From an uncultured Lachnospiraceae bacterium (GTDB lineage: Bacteria; Bacillota; Clostridia; Lachnospirales; Lachnospiraceae): a stretch of DNA of 12,879 nucleotides. Under the pieces are notes generated by a model, which was given only the letters and a program-made list of their open reading frames with translations, was not told the DNA's origin and did not search any database. Of the stretch, positions 6,451 to 12,879 are shown one piece after another. The translations under genes and the position numbers were made by a program. How positions within the stretch are numbered: the first letter of the stretch is position 1; every line of letters starts with the position of its first letter. The stretch covers positions 1 through 12,879 of the forward strand of contig CAKRNW010000066.1 in NCBI GenBank assembly GCA_934371505.1, written 5' to 3'.

Positions 6451-6700
6451 ATACGCTCGTGTTACCACCTTAATTCACAAGCTGCTCACACAGCCTGCCT
6501 CAGTAAGTACAGAGATTGCTCTCGATACTCTCCCGCGATAACGTGCGGGTAACGTTGCAGCCTAATACCGGAATGGATTCGGTGCACAGCTCCGAGATGT
6601 ATTCACACGGAAGTTCCCCTGCGCCTCTCATCCACCGGCTGCTTTCTGTAGGTTTTCCTTCTTGCTACTTGTTCTCTTCTCCGCTTTTTCCTATAAACTG
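6410..6700 (-). promoter_or_regulatory. Tyrosine T-box riboswitch leader of tyrS
   Basis: The minus-strand leader contains the conserved T-box sequence AAGGTGGTAACACG (6458-6471) directly before a strong terminator. In it UGGU is the bulge that pairs with the ACCA end of uncharged tRNA, consistent with an A discriminator base on tRNA-Tyr. Upstream in Stem I, GAATACATCTC (6594-6604) places the specifier codon UAC (6599-6601, tyrosine) in the usual purine-flanked loop. The AGTA element (6666-6669) and a GGTGGATGAGA distal segment lie on the 5' side. Uncharged tRNA-Tyr would stabilise the antiterminator and switch on tyrS and the aldolase gene. Specifier, acceptor pairing and downstream gene all agree. 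Confidence 0.95.
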
Positions 6701-6706
6701 ATTTGT

Positions 6707-6735
6707 ATTTTAATCGCTTTGGTCAGGGATGTCAA
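6707..6735 (-). promoter_or_regulatory. Sigma-A promoter of the tyrS T-box operon
   Basis: Minus strand: consensus -35 TTGACA (6730-6735), a 17-base spacer and -10 TAAAAT (6707-6712). The start would lie near 6700, giving a leader of about 410 bases that holds the whole T-box. Confidence 0.88.
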
Positions 6736-6822
6736 CCCCCAAACTGCACTTTTTCCCATGGCGCAGGTTTCTTCAAAACCTTCTAACCTGTGCGTAACTC
6801 TCTCCAGTTTCTGGAATTTGAT
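6736..6822 (-). other. gpsA-tyrS intergenic segment with an imperfect hairpin
   Basis: Past the gpsA stop the minus strand can form a 9-bp stem with one mismatch (arms 6785-6793 and 6761-6769, 15-base loop) and a small CCAG/CTGG stem. Neither is followed by a T run, so no intrinsic terminator for the der-plsY-gpsA operon is visible. Some read-through into the tyrS leader is possible. Confidence 0.4.
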
Positions 6823-7833
6823 TTATTCTTCCCAGTCCACACCGGGATTCTCAATTTTTTTGTCCCGCAGCATCAGTTCCCTTACGGCAGTATCTGCTTT
6901 TTTATCCTCAAAAAGGACTTTATTCACCTGCTCAATAATAGGCATTTCGATGTGGTATTTCCTTGCCAGTCCCATGGCTGCTTTGGCAGAGTACACACCC
7001 TCCACCACCATCTGTACCTCGTCCATGGCCTCCTGCATGGTTTTACCCTGTCCGATAAGAATTCCTGCCCTGCGGTTTCTGGAATGCATGCTGGCACAGG
7101 TTACAATCAAATCACCGATTCCCGTAAGTCCATAAAAGGTCTCCGGTTTTCCCCCCATTGCCGTGCCAAGTCTGGCGATTTCATGGATGCCACGGGTGAT
7201 TAGTGCTGCTTTGGTATTATCTCCGTATCCCAGCCCGTCTGCGATACCCGCTGCCAGAGCCACCACATTTTTTAAGGAGCCACCCAACTCGATGCCCAGC
7301 ACATCCGCACTGGTATACACCCGGAACACATCGCTCATGAAGTAATTTTGCAGAGTCTCCGCCACCTTGCGGCTGTGTGCCCCTACCACAATACTGGTGG
7401 GAAGACCCCGGCTTACCTCCTCCGCATGGGAAGGACCGGACAAAACAGCCACCTGTGCCTGAGGAATCTCCTGTTCAAGGATCTCCGACAGGGTCATATA
7501 AGTGCTGTCCTCGATTCCTTTTGCCACATTGACAATCATCTGTCCTTCTGCCACCAGAGGTGCCAGGCGTTTCGCCGTCACCCTGGTGTAGGCACTCGCC
7601 ACCGCCATCACCAGTAAGTCCATGTCTTCCACGCCCCTGGCATCCTCGGTGGTATATACAATGTCCTCCGGCAGTTTCACGCCGGGAAGCATTTTATGCT
7701 CATGGTGTTCTTTTAAATATGCAATCTCCTGGGAAACGGCAGACCACACCGTCACCTGATGACCGTTCTTATGTAACAGGACTGCCAGGCCGATGCCCCA
7801 GCTGCCTCCTCCTAATATTGAAACCTTTGCCAC
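6823..7833 (-). CDS. gpsA: NAD(P)-dependent glycerol-3-phosphate dehydrogenase
   Basis: Reduces dihydroxyacetone phosphate to sn-glycerol-3-phosphate for phospholipid synthesis; cytoplasmic. The 336-residue protein starts MAKVSILGGGSWG with the dinucleotide-binding GGGSWG (8-13). It continues with NVAKGIE (102-108, Lys105), LSGPSHAEEV (131-140), SLKNVVALAAGIADGLGYGDNTKAALITRG (186-215, Lys188 catalytic), GLTGIGDLIVTC (235-246) and SRNRRAG (251-257). The frame opens at a GTG at 7842, but the AAGGAG site at 7842-7847 overlaps that codon and stands 8 bases before the second GTG at 7831-7833. The second GTG is therefore chosen and gives the usual family N-terminus. It begins 5 bases after the plsY stop; the two enzymes act in sequence, GpsA supplying the substrate that PlsY acylates. 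Confidence 0.96.
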   Translation of the reverse strand: MAKVSILGGGSWGIGLAVLLHKNGHQVTVWSAVSQEIAYLKEHHEHKMLPGVKLPEDIVYTTEDARGVEDMDLLVMAVASAYTRVTAKRLAPLVAEGQMIVNVAKGIEDSTYMTLSEILEQEIPQAQVAVLSGPSHAEEVSRGLPTSIVVGAHSRKVAETLQNYFMSDVFRVYTSADVLGIELGGSLKNVVALAAGIADGLGYGDNTKAALITRGIHEIARLGTAMGGKPETFYGLTGIGDLIVTCASMHSRNRRAGILIGQGKTMQEAMDEVQMVVEGVYSAKAAMGLARKYHIEMPIIEQVNKVLFEDKKADTAVRELMLRDKKIENPGVDWEE

Positions 7834-7838
7834 TGTTC

Positions 7839-8489
7839 TCACTCCTTGTTCTTTTTAAATAAGTAGGTTTTGCGCTCTTCATGTTTCCAAAGCCGCACAA
7901 TATTGGCACGGTGCTGATAATAAGCAAGGGCTGCCAGTGCAATGCCAATGATGTACATTTCCATAAGCTGTGCCTGGGTCATTGCTCCCAGAATTCCCAT
8001 CTGTCCACTGATGATCAGCTGGATTACAAATCCGGCATACACCAGAAGAGAGCCCAGAGATACGTAATGGGTTGTGAGAAAAGTTCCAAAAAAAAGAATC
8101 ACTCCCACGGGAATAAAGGTGGGATGAAAGGACAAAATCAGGCCGGCTGTGGCTGCAATTCCCTTTCCTCCCTTGAAATTCATATAAAAAGGAAAATCGT
8201 GAGCCAGAATCACCCCTGCAGCTGCATACATTTTCAACAGATAAACCGTTTCCGGATGGGAGCCTTTAAATAACGCTGTCACAATTGCCAGAGCCACCAT
8301 GCATTTGGCAATGTCTCCCGCCAGTACAATAAGTCCTGCCCTGGTTCCAAAAACACGAAGGGTATTGGTAGTTCCCGCATTGCCGCTGCCATGCTGTCTG
8401 ATATCAATACCATGTATTTTGCCATAGATATATGCTGTCTGGAGCAATCCGAAAGCATAACCGATTAAAAAGCTGTAAAGTCGTTCCAC
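7839..8489 (-). CDS. plsY: Acyl-phosphate:glycerol-3-phosphate acyltransferase PlsY
   Basis: Integral membrane enzyme that transfers an acyl group from acyl-phosphate to position 1 of glycerol-3-phosphate, the first committed step of phospholipid synthesis in most Gram-positives. The 216-residue protein has the three family motifs: HGSGNAGTTNTLR (33-45), AHDFPFYMNFKGGKGIAAT (96-114, glycerol phosphate loop) and the C-terminal HRANIVRL (193-200). YVSLGS (142-147) is the conserved segment in between. Hydrophobic spans lie near 4-22, 50-75, 86-100, 114-138, 142-162 and 175-191. Motif 2 has Ala in place of the usual first Gly, and the last motif has His where Gly is common; both are mild changes. 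The start is a GTG two bases after the der stop; its AGGA is about 12 bases away, so coupling to der translation is likely. Confidence 0.96.
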   Translation of the reverse strand: MERLYSFLIGYAFGLLQTAYIYGKIHGIDIRQHGSGNAGTTNTLRVFGTRAGLIVLAGDIAKCMVALAIVTALFKGSHPETVYLLKMYAAAGVILAHDFPFYMNFKGGKGIAATAGLILSFHPTFIPVGVILFFGTFLTTHYVSLGSLLVYAGFVIQLIISGQMGILGAMTQAQLMEMYIIGIALAALAYYQHRANIVRLWKHEERKTYLFKKNKE

Positions 8490-8491
8490 GT

Positions 8492-9829
8492 CTATTCATT
8501 TTCCTTTCTCTCGCGAATAATAAATTTCAGGGGCGTTCCCTGGAATCCAAAAGCTTCACGAATCTGGTTTTCGATATATCTGGTATAAGAAAAGTGCATC
8601 AGTTCCTTGTCATTGACAAAAATGACAAAAGTGGGCGGTTTCACCGCAACCTGGGTAATGTAATACAGACGCAGGCGTTTTCCCTTGTCGGTTGGAGGCT
8701 GCTGCATTGCCACTGCCTCGGACATAATCTCATTGAGGACACCGGTCTGTACACGCATGGCATGATTCTCGCTGACTGCTTCGATCAGATCAAAAAGTTT
8801 CGGCAGACGCTGCCCGGTCTGTGCAGAAATAAACAGGATCTCCGCATAGGGCATAAAGGAAAGAGTCTGACGCACCCTGGCAGAAAACTCGTTCACGGTC
8901 TTATTATTTTTCTCCACCGCATCCCACTTGTTCACGGCGATAATCATTGCTTTGCCCCGCTCATGGGCAATGCCCGCAATCTTCGCATCCTGTTCGGTGA
9001 CACCCTCCACTGCATCAATGAGCAGAACCACCACATCGGCGCGCTCCACAGCGGAAACGGTGCGGACAATCATGTAATGCTCCAGTTCTTCTTTAATTTT
9101 ATTCTTGCGGCGCAGTCCTGCGGTGTCAATGAACACGTATTCCTTTCCATTGTGACGGATTTCCGTGTCCACCGCATCTCTGGTGGTTCCGGCAATATCA
9201 GACACAATGAGTCGGTTTTCACCTAACAGCTTGTTGATGAGGGAGGACTTGCCCACGTTAGGCTTTCCTACGATAGCCACACGAATCCGATCATCATCCT
9301 CTTCCTCTCCTGCATACTCCGGGAAATGCTCCAGCACCGCATCCAGCATATCTCCCAGTCCCAGACGGTTCACAGAAGAAATGGGGTAAGGCTCACCGAT
9401 TCCCAGATTGTAAAACTCATACACATCCGGCATAAGCTTGTCAAAGTTGTCCACTTTATTGACTACCAGCACCACCGGCTTGTGGGATCGCCTGAGCATG
9501 TCTGCTACTTTTGCATCTGCATCTACCAGCCCCTGTTTCACATCCACCATGAACATAATCACATCCGCGGTATCAATGGCAATCTGAGCCTGCTCCCTCA
9601 TCTGGGATAAAATGATGTCGTTGGAATCCGGCTCGATACCACCGGTATCAATCAGGGTAAAAGTGCGATCCAGCCAGCTGACATCCGCATAAATCCGGTC
9701 CCTGGTAATGCCCGGTGTGTCTTTTACAATTGCTATTCTTTCACCTGCCAGTACGTTAAACAGAGTGGATTTCCCCACATTGGGACGTCCCACTACTGCC
9801 ACGATCGGTTTGGATTTTTTCTTTGCCAT
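8492..9829 (-). CDS. der: Ribosome assembly GTPase Der (EngA)
   Basis: Essential tandem GTPase needed for late assembly of the 50S subunit. The 445-residue protein has two G domains and a C-terminal KH-like domain. G domain 1: GRPNVGKS (14-21), DTPGITRD (37-44), DTGG (61-64), NKVD (124-127). An acidic linker with EEEDDD follows at about 175-180. G domain 2: GKPNVGKS (188-195), GTTRD (214-218), DTAGLRRK (235-242), NKWD (300-303), then SAQTGQ (335-340). The KH-like region is about 352-442 and ends FQGTPLKFIIRERKE. All nucleotide-binding motifs are intact and length is normal. ATG at 9827-9829 with GGGAG six bases upstream. It leads the der-plsY-gpsA operon. Confidence 0.98.
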   Translation of the reverse strand: MAKKKSKPIVAVVGRPNVGKSTLFNVLAGERIAIVKDTPGITRDRIYADVSWLDRTFTLIDTGGIEPDSNDIILSQMREQAQIAIDTADVIMFMVDVKQGLVDADAKVADMLRRSHKPVVLVVNKVDNFDKLMPDVYEFYNLGIGEPYPISSVNRLGLGDMLDAVLEHFPEYAGEEEDDDRIRVAIVGKPNVGKSSLINKLLGENRLIVSDIAGTTRDAVDTEIRHNGKEYVFIDTAGLRRKNKIKEELEHYMIVRTVSAVERADVVVLLIDAVEGVTEQDAKIAGIAHERGKAMIIAVNKWDAVEKNNKTVNEFSARVRQTLSFMPYAEILFISAQTGQRLPKLFDLIEAVSENHAMRVQTGVLNEIMSEAVAMQQPPTDKGKRLRLYYITQVAVKPPTFVIFVNDKELMHFSYTRYIENQIREAFGFQGTPLKFIIRERKENE

Positions 9830-9862
9830 AGTTATCTCCCTCTTTTTTACAAGGTTCTTTTA

Positions 9863-9891
9863 ATTTTAGCTTATTTCAAAAATGTTGTAAA
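9863..9891 (-). promoter_or_regulatory. Sigma-A promoter of der-plsY-gpsA
   Basis: Minus strand: -35 TTTACA (9886-9891), 17-base spacer, -10 TAAAAT (9863-9868). The start would be near 9856, giving a leader of about 27 bases. It is back to back with the prs promoter. Confidence 0.85.
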
Positions 9892-9910
9892 GAAGAATCA
9901 CCGATTATTC

Positions 9911-9939
9911 TTGACGCATGCCCTGTCCAATGATATAAA
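9911..9939 (+). promoter_or_regulatory. Sigma-A promoter of prs, extended -10
   Basis: -35 TTGACG (9911-9916), 17-base spacer and -10 TATAAA (9934-9939) preceded by TGA, which gives an extended -10. Start near 9946. The two divergent -35 boxes are 19 bases apart, so the units do not share a -35 but could share an operator; none was seen. Confidence 0.85.
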
Positions 9940-9986
9940 ATGTAATGTAATATCTTTACTTATATTTTACTGTACCGGAGGCCATT

Positions 9987-11159
9987 ATGCCAAATTTAAC
10001 TCAACTTGAACAGGCAATTCCCGTTGCACCATTAAAAATTGTAGCGTTGGATTCCGCCCGTGATCTTGGAAACAAAATCAACGACTATCTTGTAGATTTC
10101 CGCAAAGCAGTGAAGCATCGTGCTAAAAGCGATCCCGCTTTCCATGGCTATATCGAAGATACGTATCTTTTAGACTTCAAGGAGCCTCGTTTTGGCTCCG
10201 GCGAAGCAAAGGTGGAATTATCCGAGTCCATCCGTGGTAAAGATCTCTTTATTCTTCTTGATGTATGCAACCATAGCGTTACCTACAACATGCACGGCTA
10301 TACCAACCACAAATCTCCTGACGACCACTATCAGGACTTAAAACGTGTCATCGCCGCAGCAAACGGCAAGGCACACCGTATCAATGTTATCATGCCTTTC
10401 ATGTACGAGGGCAGACAGCATAAAAGAAGCGGCCGCGAATCTCTGGACTGTGCCTATGCATTAGAAGAGCTTTCCCTTATGGGTATGGACAACTTTATAA
10501 CCTTTGATGCCCATGACCCCAGAGTACAGAACTCCACTCCCCTCTGCGGATTCGATAACTTCTCTCCCAACTACCAGTTTGCGCGTACTCTTCTGGAGCA
10601 TGTTCCGAACCTCCATATCGATAAAGAGCATCTGGTTGTCATCAGTCCCGATGAAGGAGCCTTAGACCGCAGCATCTACTTTGCAAACGTACTGGGAGTC
10701 AACACCGGTATGTTCTACAAACGCCGTGATTACGCTACCATCGTAAACGGTAAGAATCCTATTGTTGCCCATGAATTCCTTGGCGATAAGCTGGAGGGCA
10801 AAGATGTTATCATTATTGACGATATGATCTCCTCCGGCGGCAGCATGCTGGATACCTCCAAGCAGTTAAAAGAAATGGGTGCCGGACGGGTATTCATCTG
10901 TTGTACCTTCGGTCTCTTCACCGATGGACTGGATGCTTTTGACAAGGCTTATGCAAATGGAGCCTTCGACCGCATTATCACCACCAACCTGACCTATCAG
11001 ATTCCGGGACTAAAGGACCGCGAGTACTATATTGAAGCTGATATGAGCAAATTCATTGCTTCCATCATTGACTTCATAAATCACGATGTATCCCTGGAAG
11101 GTGTCAGAACACCTACCAGCAAGATCAATGAAATTCTGGAAGCCTATCATAATAAATAA
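9987..11159 (+). CDS. prs: Ribose-phosphate pyrophosphokinase, long divergent form
   Basis: Makes PRPP from ribose-5-phosphate and ATP, feeding purine, pyrimidine, NAD, histidine and tryptophan synthesis; cytoplasmic. The 390-residue protein is well above the usual 310-320, with extra sequence before residue 70 and near the C-terminus. The family core is clear: FGSGEAKVEL with ESIRGKDLFILL (69-91), MPFMYEGRQHKRSGRESLD (136-154, ATP flexible-loop region), DAHDPRVQ (174-181), SPDEGALDR (220-228), KRRD (245-248) and the PRPP/ribose-phosphate loop DDMISSGGSM (278-287). The flexible loop reads RQHKR where classical enzymes have RQDRK, and the phosphate loop reads SSGGS where classical ones have DTAGT, so it belongs to a divergent branch. 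ATG at 9987 with CGGAGG five bases upstream. Single-gene unit between its own promoter and terminator. Confidence 0.92.
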   Translation: MPNLTQLEQAIPVAPLKIVALDSARDLGNKINDYLVDFRKAVKHRAKSDPAFHGYIEDTYLLDFKEPRFGSGEAKVELSESIRGKDLFILLDVCNHSVTYNMHGYTNHKSPDDHYQDLKRVIAAANGKAHRINVIMPFMYEGRQHKRSGRESLDCAYALEELSLMGMDNFITFDAHDPRVQNSTPLCGFDNFSPNYQFARTLLEHVPNLHIDKEHLVVISPDEGALDRSIYFANVLGVNTGMFYKRRDYATIVNGKNPIVAHEFLGDKLEGKDVIIIDDMISSGGSMLDTSKQLKEMGAGRVFICCTFGLFTDGLDAFDKAYANGAFDRIITTNLTYQIPGLKDREYYIEADMSKFIASIIDFINHDVSLEGVRTPTSKINEILEAYHNK

Positions 11160-11167
11160 AATCAGAA

Positions 11168-11202
11168 AAATGCCGTACCTCCTATTGGCAGGTGCGGCAT
11201 TT
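11168..11202. terminator. Bidirectional terminator shared by prs and the histidine kinase gene
   Basis: Arms 11168-11180 and 11190-11202 form a 13-bp stem (AAATGCCG-T-ACCT with AGGT-G-CGGCATTT, one G-T pair) and a 9-base loop. Rightward transcripts from prs (stop at 11159) then meet a T-rich CTTTTAT; leftward transcripts from the kinase gene (stop at 11218) meet a run of five T. One hairpin serves both convergent genes. Confidence 0.88.
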
Positions 11203-11217
11203 CTTTTATACAGCTTT

Positions 11218-12879
11218 CTATTCTGCAGTTTCCGGTGTCCAAAGTGGAAATGTGATCATAACCTTAAACAGATCTCCGTCTAAATAAATCTGAAAATCTC
11301 CCCCTTGCAGTTTTGTCAGATCCTTTGCGATGGAAAGACCCAGACCACTTCCTTCCGTGCTTCTGGATACATCTCCCCGGATAAAACGTTCCGTCAGCTG
11401 ATCCGCATCGATATTTAACGGCTGTGCAGAAATATTTTTTACAAGCACCTCAACTTTTCTCTGTCCTGCTCCCTCTCCGTGAATCACGTTAATGTCCACA
11501 TATACTCTTGTGTTCGGCATGGCATATTTATAAATATTATTAAAAAGATTTTCCACCACGCGCCAGATACGCCTGCTGTCTGCCCAGATATATAACCCGG
11601 ACTGTTCAAAGGTTGCAACTACCTGCAATCCTTTCTCTTCGAATTTTTCTACAAACTCTCCGATGGTCTGATTCAGCAGTTCCACAAGATTGATTTTCCC
11701 ACAAATTAGATTGATGTTTCCGGATGAAACCTTGGAAGCCTCCACCAGATCCTCCGTCAACGTTTTTAAGCGCTGGGATTTCTGATCCAGAATCTCCACA
11801 TATCCCTGAATCTTTTCATTATCAATCTGTTCTCTTTTGATCAGCTTTACATAATTGATAATGGAAGTTAACGGTGTCTTTAAATCATGAGATACATTAG
11901 TTATTAAATCTGCCTTTAATCTTTCATCTTTGATACTGGTTTCCACTGCGCTGCGAATTCCCTCGCCGATATGGTTTACTGCTGTCGCCAGTTTCAAATT
12001 ACCTCCATGCATATTCCGGGTATCTATCTGGTACTGTAATTCACCGTCACAGATTCGCTGGATTCCTCCGATAATCTTCTCCCGATCCATATTCGTCCGG
12101 ATCACATAATATACCATCAGTCCGTCAATCAATAAAAGTCCCAGAATGGCACTCATCTGCACCTCATTGCGGCTGCTCTTCATGAAAAAATAAATTCCCA
12201 TGAAGTTCACAAAAAAGGCAAACACACAGGGAAACAATGTCCGCATAATAGCCGGGCTATGATCAAAAAACACAAGAAACAGATGGCTTATCCACCGTAG
12301 GAATCTGCCTCCTGCCTGTCCAATCCCTTTACACAGGAAATGAAGTACACTGTTTCTCCACAGCTCCCCTGCCTTGCTTCTCCTCACTATGCTATAGAAA
12401 AGAGATAACAGTAAAAAGCTTCCCGCTCCGGATAGCAGCACGCTGCTCCAGATAATTTCACTGCTGCCAATCCGCAGTTCCTGCTGTAGCTGCAGAGCAT
12501 ATCGTGCGCTATAAACAACAGCCGCCATTCCCACTGTCTCTAACAGCAGAAATACTTCTGTAGGCACCCTGTCAGCCAGCCGCAGGGATTCTTTTCCGCA
12601 GCCCTGCTCTTTGATCTCTCGGAAGGTGAGATCAATCAGCAATGCCACATACAGCACCGCTGCTGCCGCTGCCGTTCCCACCAGATACCACCACACCGGC
12701 AATACTTTGTGATAGGTTTCTAATGCCTGTGTATAGGCATCCGAAACGGGATAGCTGGTGTCTACCGCCATCCACACCTTGGTTTCCTCCGGGTAAGCAT
12801 ACTCATAGGTATGTAACACCTGCAGAACATAGGCTTCCTCAATCCAGGTATTGGTTTCGTAAGTCATCTCTGCAGGATA
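11218..12879 (-). CDS. Multi-TM sensor histidine kinase, partial at its N-terminus
   Basis: Membrane sensor kinase of a two-component system; ligand unknown. The frame remains open to the right edge (four residues, YPAE, before the Met at 12867, which has no ribosome site), so the true start is outside. Counting from that Met: an N-terminal part outside the membrane (1-56), membrane segments near 57-79, 106-123, 139-160, 206-229 and 238-256, a HAMP-like linker (260-312), and HisKA with NVSHDLKTPLTSI (324-336, His327 the phosphorylation site). The HATPase domain has the N box VVENLFNNIYKYA (437-449), F box ERFIRGDVSRS (493-503) and G box GSGLGLSIA (506-514). The usual DxGxG of the G1 box reads VKNIS, a change common to one kinase branch in Clostridia as far as I know. 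A response regulator gene is expected just upstream, beyond the window. Confidence 0.93.
   Translation of the reverse strand, partial: YPAEMTYETNTWIEEAYVLQVLHTYEYAYPEETKVWMAVDTSYPVSDAYTQALETYHKVLPVWWYLVGTAAAAAVLYVALLIDLTFREIKEQGCGKESLRLADRVPTEVFLLLETVGMAAVVYSARYALQLQQELRIGSSEIIWSSVLLSGAGSFLLLSLFYSIVRRSKAGELWRNSVLHFLCKGIGQAGGRFLRWISHLFLVFFDHSPAIMRTLFPCVFAFFVNFMGIYFFMKSSRNEVQMSAILGLLLIDGLMVYYVIRTNMDREKIIGGIQRICDGELQYQIDTRNMHGGNLKLATAVNHIGEGIRSAVETSIKDERLKADLITNVSHDLKTPLTSIINYVKLIKREQIDNEKIQGYVEILDQKSQRLKTLTEDLVEASKVSSGNINLICGKINLVELLNQTIGEFVEKFEEKGLQVVATFEQSGLYIWADSRRIWRVVENLFNNIYKYAMPNTRVYVDINVIHGEGAGQRKVEVLVKNISAQPLNIDADQLTERFIRGDVSRSTEGSGLGLSIAKDLTKLQGGDFQIYLDGDLFKVMITFPLWTPETAE

Noticed and set aside
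6359..6701. Plus-strand frames across the tyrS leader
   Set aside because: They are antisense to the T-box and its terminator, with no ribosome sites and no family resemblance.
10730..10945. Minus-strand 71-codon frame inside prs
   Set aside because: Antisense shadow within the conserved PRPP-loop region of prs.
11086..11283. Plus-strand 65-codon frame across the prs/kinase junction
   Set aside because: It runs out of frame through the end of prs, the shared terminator and the kinase 3' end; no ribosome site.

Overview
The window looks like a low-to-moderate GC, endospore-forming Firmicute of the class Clostridia, most likely a Lachnospiraceae-type gut anaerobe. This rests on the genes seen: the spore-coat ATPase SpoIVA, a tyrosine T-box leader, strong AGGAG-type ribosome binding sites, PlsY-type phospholipid synthesis, a long divergent PRPP synthetase of the kind I associate with Clostridia, and a multi-TM sensor kinase. 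The taxonomic call is an inference from gene content, not a database match. No mobile element, tRNA, rRNA or CRISPR array was seen.

Layout, left to right. (a) 1-2100, minus strand: a nucleoside-salvage operon read right to left, purine nucleoside phosphorylase -> cytidine deaminase -> an MtaD/SsnA-type amidohydrolase cut by the left edge. It has its own extended -10 promoter. (b) 2125-3710, minus: spoIVA with its terminator and a probable sigma-E promoter. Its Shine-Dalgarno lies in one arm of a perfect inverted repeat whose other arm overlaps the promoter. (c) 3700-4055: a 395-base gap with no convincing gene. It holds AT-rich DNA, a clean plus-strand terminator with no gene in front of it (possible small RNA) and a long-loop hairpin that probably ends the next operon. 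(d) 4056-6735, minus: tyrosyl-tRNA synthetase followed by an uncharacterised DRE-TIM (HMGL-like) aldolase-family protein, behind a textbook sigma-A promoter and a T-box with specifier UAC and acceptor-pairing UGGU. (e) 6823-9891, minus: der-plsY-gpsA, a tight operon joining ribosome assembly (Der) to the glycerol-3-phosphate steps of phospholipid synthesis (GpsA makes G3P, PlsY acylates it). (f) 9911-11202, plus: prs, transcribed divergently from der and ended by a hairpin it shares with (g) 11218-12879, minus: a sensor histidine kinase running off the right edge.

How they fit together: most of the window is core housekeeping. prs supplies PRPP for nucleotide synthesis, while the left operon recovers purines and pyrimidines. 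In that operon the amidohydrolase and the phosphorylase can act in sequence, by deamination of an adenine nucleoside and then phosphorolysis of the product. The der-(plsY)-gpsA-...-spoIVA order is a known Firmicutes neighbourhood, interrupted here by the T-box-controlled tyrS unit. I did not find a clearly novel multi-gene system. The best leads are the promoter/hairpin arrangement of spoIVA, the orphan plus-strand terminator, the uncharacterised aldolase-family gene tied to tyrosine supply, and the divergent Prs.
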